6,296 bases of DNA from an uncultured Bacteroidota bacterium (GTDB taxonomy: Bacteria > Bacteroidota > Bacteroidia > Chitinophagales > Chitinophagaceae): contig CAIVHI010000138.1 in assembly GCA_903905685.1 (NCBI GenBank), forward strand, positions 1-6,296, written 5' to 3'. A program made the translations under genes and the position numbers. This document shows, piece by piece, positions 1 through 5,838 of this stretch. Position 1 is the stretch's first letter. The number at the start of each line of letters is the position of its first letter. The notes under the pieces are model-generated. The model had not been told where the DNA came from. It worked only from the letters and a program-made list of their open reading frames with translations, and searched no databases.

Positions 1-1587
1 ATAAAATCTTACTCCTACTATGCAGGCGTGCAAGATGCGTTGGTGCAATGGTGGTACGGCCACAATGCGGTGGCATTCTTCCTTACCACGCCCTACCTCG
101 GCCTCATGTATTACTTCATGCCTAAGGCTGCCAATCGTCCGGTTTATTCCTATAGGTTGTCCATCATCCACTTCTGGGCCCTCATCTTCATCTACATTTG
201 GGCAGGTCCCCACCACTTGCTGTATACCGCACTTCCCGATTGGGCACAGTCGCTGGGCACGGTGTTCTCCATCATGCTCATCTTCCCTTCTTGGGGCGGT
301 ATGCTCAACGGCTTGCTCACGTTGCGCGGCGCTTGGGACAAAGTGCGTGAAGATCCGGTTCTGAAATTCATGGTCGTTGCAGTAACCGCTTACGGTATGG
401 CCACGTTCGAAGGCCCCATGTTGAGCCTTAAATCGGTAAACGCCATCAGCCACTTTACCGATTGGACCATTGCTCACGTGCACGTTGGCGCCTTGGGTTG
501 GAACGGCTTCCTCACGTTCGGTATCATATATTATCTGATTCCCAAAATCTTCCGCACCAAGCTCTACTCGGTAAAGTTGGCTAACTGGCACTTCTGGGTA
601 GGCACTTTGGGTATCATCTTCTATGTCATCCCCATGTACTGGGCCGGGTTTATGCAGAGCTTGGCTTGGAAGCAAATCACTCCTGAAGGCAACCTGAAAT
701 ACCAATTCCTGGAAACCGTTAAGCAAATGCAACCTTTCTATGCCATGCGCGGCATTGGTGGCGTACTCTACTTGATTGGCGCATTGGTGATGGTTTACAA
801 CATCATCAAAACTGTTCAAGCAGGCAGTGCCATGGATCAGGAAGCTGCCGAAGCACCCGCACTCACCAAGAACTTCGTATTGCATGGCACACACCACTGG
901 CACAGGTGGATTGAAAGCCGCCCCGTACAAATGCTGGTGTTCAGCCTCGTGGCAGTTGCCATCGGCGGTATCGTAGAACTGATTCCGACTTTCCTAATCA
1001 AATCCAACATTCCCACCATCGCCAGCGTAAAACCCTATACTCCGCTCGAATTGCAAGGTCGCGACATCTATGTGCGTGAAGGTTGCTACCTCTGTCACAG
1101 CCAAATGATTAGGCCGTTCAGGAGCGAAGTGCTGAGGTATGGCGAATACTCCAAAGCCGGCGAATTTGTATATGACCACCCATTCCAATGGGGTAGCAAG
1201 CGCACCGGTCCCGATTTGGCTCGTGAAGGGTCAGGTCGCAACAAGAAGAGCGACAGTTGGCACTTCAATCACCTGTACGAACCCAGCTCCATCTCTGAAG
1301 GAACCGTAATGCCAAGGTACGTATGGCTGTTCGACAACAACTTGGATACCGCAATTACACCTGCCAAAATCAGGGCTATGCAAACCTTGGGTGTGCCATA
1401 TCCTGCAGGCTACGACAAGATGGCCAATGCCGACCTCATGAAGCAGGCAGAAGGGATTCAAGCCAACCTGCTGGCAGAAGCCAACATCAAAATACCTGCA
1501 AACAAGGAAATCGTTGCATTGATTGCATATCTGCAACGCTTGGGCAAGGACATTTCACTGGAACAAAAAACTGAAGAAATCAAATAA
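1..1587 (+). CDS. ccoNO: Fused cbb3-type cytochrome c oxidase subunits I and II (CcoN-CcoO), 5'-truncated
   Basis: Catalytic subunit of the cbb3 oxidase of the inner membrane, which takes electrons from c-type hemes and reduces O2 to water while pumping protons. The frame is open from base 1, so the start and the first helices, including one low-spin heme b histidine, lie outside; 528 codons are visible. In window numbering the CuB ligands are His21 (motif WWYGHN) and His71-His72 (GPHH). Tyr65, 44 residues after His21 and six before His71, fits the Tyr cross-linked to a CuB His. His159-Val-His161 supplies the heme b3 and heme b ligands, and the conserved Glu of FEGP is present. About seven membrane helices of CcoN remain. 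A linker at about 273-297 leads into CcoO: one helix (about 309-331), then a periplasmic cytochrome c domain with CYLCH (Cys362, Cys365, His366) and probable Met ligand Met437 (GTVMPRY). No stop or restart separates the halves. CcoNO fusions are known in Bacteroidota. Operon promoter not visible. Confidence 0.97.
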   Translation: MKSYSYYAGVQDALVQWWYGHNAVAFFLTTPYLGLMYYFMPKAANRPVYSYRLSIIHFWALIFIYIWAGPHHLLYTALPDWAQSLGTVFSIMLIFPSWGGMLNGLLTLRGAWDKVREDPVLKFMVVAVTAYGMATFEGPMLSLKSVNAISHFTDWTIAHVHVGALGWNGFLTFGIIYYLIPKIFRTKLYSVKLANWHFWVGTLGIIFYVIPMYWAGFMQSLAWKQITPEGNLKYQFLETVKQMQPFYAMRGIGGVLYLIGALVMVYNIIKTVQAGSAMDQEAAEAPALTKNFVLHGTHHWHRWIESRPVQMLVFSLVAVAIGGIVELIPTFLIKSNIPTIASVKPYTPLELQGRDIYVREGCYLCHSQMIRPFRSEVLRYGEYSKAGEFVYDHPFQWGSKRTGPDLAREGSGRNKKSDSWHFNHLYEPSSISEGTVMPRYVWLFDNNLDTAITPAKIRAMQTLGVPYPAGYDKMANADLMKQAEGIQANLLAEANIKIPANKEIVALIAYLQRLGKDISLEQKTEEIK

Positions 1588-1597
1588 CGGTACAGCT

Positions 1598-1765
1598 ATG
1601 AAATTCATCAATTATCTCGAAAAAATCACCGGTGTAGGCATATTCCCGCTGGTATCGCTTCTGGTGTTCTTCACCTTCTTCGTTGCAGTGACCTACTGGG
1701 CTTTCCAAGCCGACAAGGGTTACATCAACCTGATGAAACGGATGCCGATTAATGAAAACGATTAA
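1598..1765 (+). CDS. ccoQ: CcoQ/FixQ-like small membrane subunit of cbb3 oxidase
   Basis: A 55-residue protein with one hydrophobic helix at about residues 15-36, flanked by a short charged N-terminus and a basic/acidic tail ending NEND. Size, single helix and position between ccoNO and ccoP match CcoQ, the small non-catalytic subunit that in other bacteria stabilises the association of CcoP with the CcoNO core. Sequence similarity in this family is weak, so the call leans on context. I chose the ATG ten bases after the ccoNO stop. The frame is open further upstream (to 1523), but that would overlap the conserved ccoNO end and add residues that do not look like the family. No clear Shine-Dalgarno site is present, as is common in Bacteroidota. 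It lacks the look of CcoS, a differently patterned small protein, but a CcoS-like role cannot be fully excluded. Confidence 0.8.
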   Translation: MKFINYLEKITGVGIFPLVSLLVFFTFFVAVTYWAFQADKGYINLMKRMPINEND

Positions 1766-1793
1766 TTCAATAAACAAGAAAAATTGCACTATC

Positions 1794-2975
1794 ATGCAAA
1801 ACAAGTATAGTAAATTAGTAGGTCTCACTGCTGTGTTGCTGGCCGCACCAACTCTCCTCTTCGCGGCAGACGCCCCTGCGGCAGCACCCGCCGCCGCCGC
1901 TTCCGACACCGGCAATATGACATTGGCCATACTGGCTAGCTTATCCATAGTGTTGCTGTTCGTTATCGGTGTGTTGGCCAATGTTACCAAGAACTTGGCC
2001 GACATCAGCAAAGAGAAAATCGGGAAGATGCGTAACGACGGGCTCATTAAAACCATCGCACTCCTCATCCTGTTCTCCATCCCTGCGCTGCATTCGTTTG
2101 CCGAAGCCGCTGCGCCTGCTGCTCCAGCCGCCGCACACGACATCCTCAACGGGGTGTCCGACAACGATTTCTACATGATCATCACGATTCTTGTATTGGA
2201 GTTTGCCGTCATTTTCATGATGCTATTCAACATCAAGAAGCTCAACCGCGTTATCAGCGCCCAGTATGAAGAAACCTTGCAAAAGGCAACGGCCGGTGTG
2301 GTTGACGAAAAAAGCTGGTTTTGGGACAATTTCAATAATGCGGTCGCCATTGAAAAAGAAAAAGACGTATTGTTGGACCACAACTACGATGGCATCCAAG
2401 AGCTGGACAACAGCCTCCCACCTTGGTGGAAATACGGTTTCTACATCACCATCGTTATTGCCGTCATCTACTTGTTCCGCTACCAAGTGGCCCACACCGG
2501 CATGAACCCCGAAGAAGAATATGCCGAAGAAATGCAGAAAGGTGACGAAGAGAAAGCAGCATATCTTGCCAAGGCGGGCAACTCTGTTGATGAAAATACC
2601 GTCACCTTGATGACAGACCCCACAGCACTTGCTGAAGGTAAGACACTGTTTCTAGCCAACTGCTCGGCATGCCACCTGCAAGACGGCGGGGGCTTGGTAG
2701 GACCCAACCTTACCGACGACTACTGGCTACATGGCGGAAGCATCAAAGATGTGTTCAAGACTATCAAGTACGGCTATATGGACAAGGGTATGAAAAGCTG
2801 GAAAGACGATTTTCCACCCAAGCAACTTCAAGAACTGGCCAGTTATGTGAAGTCGCTGCACGGCACTAAGCCTGCTACGCCTAAAGCTCCACAAGGCGAC
2901 CTGTATGTAGAAGCAGGGACCAAAGCACCCGCAGCCGCTACAGCTCCCAAAGCAGACTCTGCTGCCAAGAAATAA
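1794..2975 (+). CDS. ccoP: cbb3-type cytochrome c oxidase subunit III (CcoP), monoheme, with extended membrane N-terminus
   Basis: Membrane-anchored cytochrome c subunit that passes electrons to CcoNO. It has 393 residues, longer than the roughly 300 of proteobacterial CcoP. Order: signal-like hydrophobic segment (7-24), Ala/Pro-rich stretch (25-37), helix (42-64), hydrophobic segment (84-102), second Ala/Pro-rich stretch (104-114), helix (125-147), the CcoP hallmark around Asp199-Gly200 (HNYDGIQELDN, then LPPWW), anchoring helix (about 214-232), acidic segment, and one cytochrome c domain (about 278-361). That domain holds CSACH (Cys290, Cys293, His294), PNLTDDYWLHGG and a probable Met ligand, Met333 (GMKSW) or Met329. 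The tail is Ala/Lys-rich. There is only one CXXCH, whereas classical CcoP is diheme; from memory, monoheme CcoP is usual in Bacteroidota. I chose the ATG at 1794 because a signal/anchor-like N-terminus follows directly. An in-frame ATG at 1752 overlaps the ccoQ end by 14 nt and would add 14 polar residues. An A-rich leader precedes 1794. Confidence 0.95.
   Translation: MQNKYSKLVGLTAVLLAAPTLLFAADAPAAAPAAAASDTGNMTLAILASLSIVLLFVIGVLANVTKNLADISKEKIGKMRNDGLIKTIALLILFSIPALHSFAEAAAPAAPAAAHDILNGVSDNDFYMIITILVLEFAVIFMMLFNIKKLNRVISAQYEETLQKATAGVVDEKSWFWDNFNNAVAIEKEKDVLLDHNYDGIQELDNSLPPWWKYGFYITIVIAVIYLFRYQVAHTGMNPEEEYAEEMQKGDEEKAAYLAKAGNSVDENTVTLMTDPTALAEGKTLFLANCSACHLQDGGGLVGPNLTDDYWLHGGSIKDVFKTIKYGYMDKGMKSWKDDFPPKQLQELASYVKSLHGTKPATPKAPQGDLYVEAGTKAPAAATAPKADSAAKK
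1812..2258 (+). repeat. Diverged tandem duplication of a membrane hairpin within CcoP (protein level)
   Basis: CcoP residues 7-72 (1812-2009) and 84-155 (2043-2258) share one layout: a hydrophobic segment ending in Phe-Ala, an acidic residue, an 11-13 residue Ala/Pro-rich loop, a second hydrophobic helix, then a basic amphipathic stretch. The joints can be aligned by eye: FAADAPAAAPAAA with FAEAAAPAAPAAA, and NVTKNLADIS with NIKKLNRVIS. The copies differ by about four residues in length and are well diverged at the DNA level. A duplication is inferred; convergent low-complexity sequence is the alternative. Confidence 0.45.
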
Positions 2976-2985
2976 ATTTCCCGGT

Positions 2986-3014
2986 GTGCCCGGGTCGCAA
3001 TTCGACCCGGGCAC
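2986..3014 (+). terminator. Perfect 12-bp hairpin between ccoP and ccoG (intra-operon terminator or mRNA-stabilising element)
   Basis: Left arm 2986-2997 (gtgcccgggtcg) is the exact reverse complement of right arm 3003-3014, with loop caatt. It starts 10 nt after the ccoP stop and ends 40 nt before the ccoG start. The stem is very GC-rich, but only a four-T run (3021-3024) follows some distance away, so it is not a textbook intrinsic terminator. It may cause partial termination or protect the 3' end of the ccoNOQP message, giving more structural subunits than assembly factors. The structure is seen in the sequence; the role is inferred. Confidence 0.6.
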
Positions 3015-3054
3015 GTCAACCGGTTTTCAGTTTCAATGCCAAATACCGATCACC

Positions 3055-4470
3055 ATGCAAAGTGACGTCAACAGTGCCCAAAGTACCACCTCCTTTAGAG
3101 ATAAGGTGTCTACAGTGGATCAAAAAGGGAAACGCGTTTGGGTGTTCCCCCAAAAACCAAGCGGAAAGATTTACAACATCCGCAACTACGTAAGTTACCT
3201 CTACTTCGCAACATTCATCTTGTTGCCATTCCTCCAATACGATGGACATCCACTGTTTTTGGTCAACATCCTGGAACGCCGTTTCATCCTTTTCGGCCAG
3301 ATTTTTTGGCCCCAGGATTTTTTCATCTTCGCCCTCGCCATGGTACTCTTCGTAGTCTTCATTGCGTTGTTCACCGTCGTTTTTGGCCGCGTTTTTTGCG
3401 GATGGGCCTGCCCCCAGACGTTCTTTCAGGAGATGCTGTTCCGCAAAATCGAATTCTGGATGGAAGGCGATGCCGCACGGCGCAAAATGCTGGACAAGCA
3501 ACCGTGGAATGGCGACAAAATCATAAGGCGTGGAGGCAAATGGGCCATGGAGTGGGTAGTGAGCTTCCTGGTGGCCAACGGCTTCCTCGCCTATATCATA
3601 GGGGTGAACGAACTGGGCAAAATCATCAACGAACCTTTCTACATGCACATCGGCGGGCTTTCCGCAATTGCAGTTTTCACCTCGGTGTTTTTCTTTGTCC
3701 AAGTTTGGATGCGGGAGCAGGTATGTACCTTGATTTGCCCGTTCGGAAGGATGCAGGGGGCACTGCTCGATAAAGATTCCATTGTGGTTGCGTACGACTA
3801 TGTAAGGGGCGAGCCACGCGGGAAAATCCATAAAAACGAAGCCCGCGCCATAGGCGATTGTATAGACTGCGGACAGTGCGTGAGGGTGTGCCCAACGGGT
3901 ATAGATATCCGCAACGGTACACAGTTGGAGTGCATCAATTGTACGGCTTGCATTGATGCCTGCAACAACATGATGACCGCTGTAGGCCTGCCCACAGGAT
4001 TGGTGCGCTACGACTCGGAAAATTCCATTGCACAAAAACAGCCGCATAAGTTTACAGGCCGCATGAAAGCCTACTCGGCAGTTATGGGCATATTGATGGT
4101 TGCCCTGGTGGGGCTGCTGTTCAGCCGTACGGATGTGGGCATCACGATATTGCGCACCCCCGGCCAGCTGTATCAGGAGCAGCCCAACCACCACATCAGC
4201 AACCTCTACAACTACAAGCTCCTCAATAAGACCTTTAAAGACAAGGAAGTGGAGCTCCGCCCCGAAAATTTCAATGGCACCATCAAACTTGTTGGCGAAT
4301 CCAAAATCTTGATTCCCAAGGATGGTTCCACTTCAGGTGCGATGTTCATCTACCTCGACTCGACTGAAGTGACCCACCGTAAAACCCAACTTAAGATTGG
4401 CATGTATGAGGGTGGCAAGAAAATCAAGACCATCACCACCAACTTCCTCGGGCCGTTCTCGGGTAGCTGA
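3055..4470 (+). CDS. ccoG: Cytochrome c oxidase accessory protein CcoG (FixG/RdxA family polyferredoxin)
   Basis: Membrane iron-sulfur protein needed for cbb3 assembly; a Rhodobacter homologue has been reported to reduce Cu(II) to Cu(I) for CuB insertion. It has 471 residues, normal for the family. After a polar cytoplasmic N-terminus come helices at about 45-61, 89-111, 166-185, 200-217 and 340-359. Conserved cysteines are CGWACPQ (Cys115, Cys119), CTLICP (Cys224, Cys228) and two 4Fe-4S ferredoxin motifs: Cys269/272/275/279 (closing in CP) and Cys293/296/299/303. The periplasmic C-terminus (about 365-471) fits the Ig-like FixG C-terminal domain. I chose the ATG at 3055: the GTG at 2986 in the same frame lies inside the hairpin and would add 23 residues unlike the family. 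Start spacing from ccoP is 79 nt, the widest gap between genes in this operon. All motif cysteines are present, so it looks functional. Confidence 0.95.
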   Translation: MQSDVNSAQSTTSFRDKVSTVDQKGKRVWVFPQKPSGKIYNIRNYVSYLYFATFILLPFLQYDGHPLFLVNILERRFILFGQIFWPQDFFIFALAMVLFVVFIALFTVVFGRVFCGWACPQTFFQEMLFRKIEFWMEGDAARRKMLDKQPWNGDKIIRRGGKWAMEWVVSFLVANGFLAYIIGVNELGKIINEPFYMHIGGLSAIAVFTSVFFFVQVWMREQVCTLICPFGRMQGALLDKDSIVVAYDYVRGEPRGKIHKNEARAIGDCIDCGQCVRVCPTGIDIRNGTQLECINCTACIDACNNMMTAVGLPTGLVRYDSENSIAQKQPHKFTGRMKAYSAVMGILMVALVGLLFSRTDVGITILRTPGQLYQEQPNHHISNLYNYKLLNKTFKDKEVELRPENFNGTIKLVGESKILIPKDGSTSGAMFIYLDSTEVTHRKTQLKIGMYEGGKKIKTITTNFLGPFSGS

Positions 4471-4524
4471 TGGCAAGCCAGTTTCGGTACAGCATTTGTC
4501 AATAAAGTTTAAATTTTAATAATT

Positions 4525-4968
4525 ATGAAATTCAATTGGGGTTGGGGCATTGCCCTCTTTTATAGCGGGTTCGTAGTGCTCATTTTGGGGCTGGTGATAG
4601 GCAGCAACAAGCAGGAAGTCGATTTGGTCTCCAACGACTACTATGGTGAGGAACTGGCATACCAAAAAGTAATAGAAAGCAGTAAGAATCAGGCGGGGTT
4701 GTCGAAACCGGTGGAGATTCATGCCAATGCCGATTCGGTATTCCTGCACTTCCCGGCAGAGTTTCAAAACAAAGTACTGAAGGGCAAGCTTGTATTCTAT
4801 GCACCGTCCAATCCCAAATGGGATCACGATATTGCTATCGCGGTAGGCGGAGATGCCAATTTCGCAGTGAGCAGGAAGGGATTGCAGCACACGAAATTCG
4901 TCTTGAAAATCAACTGGACTGCCGACGGTAGGGAATACTATCAGGAATCCGATTTGTCACTGCTCTAA
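4525..4968 (+). CDS. ccoH: FixH/CcoH-family cbb3 oxidase assembly protein
   Basis: A 147-residue protein anchored by one N-terminal helix (about residues 7-26), with the rest predicted on the periplasmic side. The segment DLVSNDYYGEELAYQKVI (about 33-50) carries the FixH-family signature: a hydrophobic/acidic stretch, Asp-Tyr-Tyr, then Glu-Leu and Tyr-Gln. The remainder (about 60-147) looks beta-rich, as in this family. CcoH is an assembly factor that in other bacteria associates with CcoN and late cbb3 intermediates; its exact chemistry is not settled. Its position directly after ccoG is the usual one (fixG-fixH). It is preceded by 54 nt without a gene, very A/T-rich in the last 25 nt (taataattatg at the start codon), a common leader type in Bacteroidota that could support separate translation or a weak internal promoter. 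I see no clear promoter motif there. Confidence 0.9.
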   Translation: MKFNWGWGIALFYSGFVVLILGLVIGSNKQEVDLVSNDYYGEELAYQKVIESSKNQAGLSKPVEIHANADSVFLHFPAEFQNKVLKGKLVFYAPSNPKWDHDIAIAVGGDANFAVSRKGLQHTKFVLKINWTADGREYYQESDLSLL

Positions 4969-4977
4969 TCCGCTACC

Positions 4978-5718
4978 ATGAGCTCTGTATCGTTATCGGT
5001 CGCGTTTTTGATGGGTTTTACCATGAGCCTGCATTGTGCCGGCATGTGCGGTCCCATCATGACGGTGATGCCGTTCCAAAAGTTCGGGGGCATAAAAAAG
5101 GCCGCAGCCATCGGGCTGTACCACTTGGGTAGGATTTCGGTGTATGCCCTATTTGCAGTGTTGCTTCATTCGTTCAAGGGTGTCTTCAACCCAAGGGTTC
5201 AGCAATATGTATCCGTAGCCTTGGGTATCGGTTTGTTGGTGGCCGGTTTCGTCTCCTTTTTTCCGGCCAACAAATGGAAAATCAAACTGCCCTGGGCCAA
5301 CTTCGTGAGGCGCACCTTGGGTAAGCTGATTTGGGAAGGTGGCTTGGGCAGCATCATGGGTGCCGGTATGCTCAACGGCATGCTGCCCTGTGGGCTGGTA
5401 TATGTCGCACTTTCGGCATCGCTATCGGCCCCCACGGTAGGGCAAGCCGCGTTGTTTATGTATGCGTTTGGGTTGGGCACGATGCCCATACTCTTGGGGG
5501 TCATCTTGCTCAGTAAGTCCAACGTGGGGCGCGTCACTGCAAATTTTCTACACTTGCCTTCCCTCAAGCGGTTGGTGCCCATGCTGATGCTGTTTTTCGG
5601 GGGCGTCTTCGTATTGCGCGGCATGAATTTGGGCATACCCTATCTCAGTCCCAAAGTAGAATTGGGCACCAACCATGCCATCAAGTCTTGCTGCTGTTGC
5701 CACAAGCCGAAGCAGTAG
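4978..5718 (+). CDS. TauE/SafE (DsbD_2-type) six-helix membrane protein with Cys4-His tail, probable metal/cbb3 assembly role
   Basis: A 246-residue integral membrane protein with about six helices (roughly 3-27, 44-63, 74-95, 122-146, 154-179, 192-213). The N-terminal motif SLHCAGMCGP (His19, Cys20, Cys24) and the mid-protein MLPCG (Cys138) are the hallmark of the sulfite exporter TauE/SafE / cytochrome c biogenesis transmembrane family (DsbD_2-like). Members lie in cbb3 clusters of many Bacteroidota and are thought to serve copper or thiol handling; 'sulfite export' is only a family label. The C-terminus ends with four consecutive cysteines and a histidine (Cys238-Cys241, His242) followed by KPKQ, a plausible metal-binding tail. 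The start is nine nt after the ccoH stop, so the two are almost certainly co-transcribed. It is the last gene of the operon. The family is well supported; the specific function is inferred from context. Confidence 0.85.
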   Translation: MSSVSLSVAFLMGFTMSLHCAGMCGPIMTVMPFQKFGGIKKAAAIGLYHLGRISVYALFAVLLHSFKGVFNPRVQQYVSVALGIGLLVAGFVSFFPANKWKIKLPWANFVRRTLGKLIWEGGLGSIMGAGMLNGMLPCGLVYVALSASLSAPTVGQAALFMYAFGLGTMPILLGVILLSKSNVGRVTANFLHLPSLKRLVPMLMLFFGGVFVLRGMNLGIPYLSPKVELGTNHAIKSCCCCHKPKQ

Positions 5719-5761
5719 GGGTTTTCGCCAAGCCGGATATTTGCAAATGCCTTTTCAATTG

Positions 5762-5792
5762 CCTATCTGATTTACAGTTGATAAGGTTTTTT
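5762..5792 (+). terminator. Probable weak intrinsic terminator at the end of the cco operon
   Basis: The arm cctatc (5762-5767) can pair with gataagg (5780-5786), leaving one bulged A at 5783, and six Ts follow at once (5787-5792). The stem is short and A/T-rich and the loop is 12 nt, so this is a moderate candidate. It lies 43 nt after the last operon stop and before an unrelated gene, where a terminator is expected. The rest of the 5719-5838 spacer is A/T-rich; I see no gene and no convincing promoter in it. Confidence 0.4.
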
Positions 5793-5838
5793 CTGCATTT
5801 TAAATCTGCTTTCGGCTGAATTCATTAATTTGTGCGCA

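Noticed and set aside
1580..2164. A 194-codon open frame on the - strand opposite ccoQ and the ccoP N-terminus.
   Set aside because: Its Ala-rich translation comes from the complement of the GC-rich Ala/Pro codons of ccoP, and it crosses the two real genes and their gap without any family match.
2986..3054. GTG 2986 as an alternative start for ccoG.
   Set aside because: It would place the first 10 or so codons inside the perfect hairpin and add 23 residues unlike CcoG N-termini; ATG 3055 gives a family-typical protein.
3138..3773. A 211-codon + strand frame inside ccoG.
   Set aside because: It is fully inside ccoG in another frame, rich in Arg/His/Pro, with no domain features; ccoG itself is clearly the coding frame.
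3016..4194. A 392-codon open frame on the - strand, antisense to ccoG.
   Set aside because: It lies opposite a gene with all expected family motifs, its translation shows no recognisable domain, and its composition follows from the codon choice of ccoG. It is a shadow frame.
5739..5748. Palindrome atttgcaaat as a regulator site, such as an FNR box.
   Set aside because: It does not match the FNR consensus TTGAT-N4-ATCAA, and a 10-bp A/T-rich palindrome is expected by chance. It also lies downstream of the cco operon, not before it.
5825..5832. TTAATTTG as a Bacteroidota -7 element (TAnnTTTG) for the NHL gene.
   Set aside because: It has one mismatch, lies only six nt before the start codon and lacks a good -33 TTTG at the right spacing, so it is not better than chance in A/T-rich DNA. 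A similar one-mismatch match, GATATTTG (5736-5743), was set aside for the same reason.
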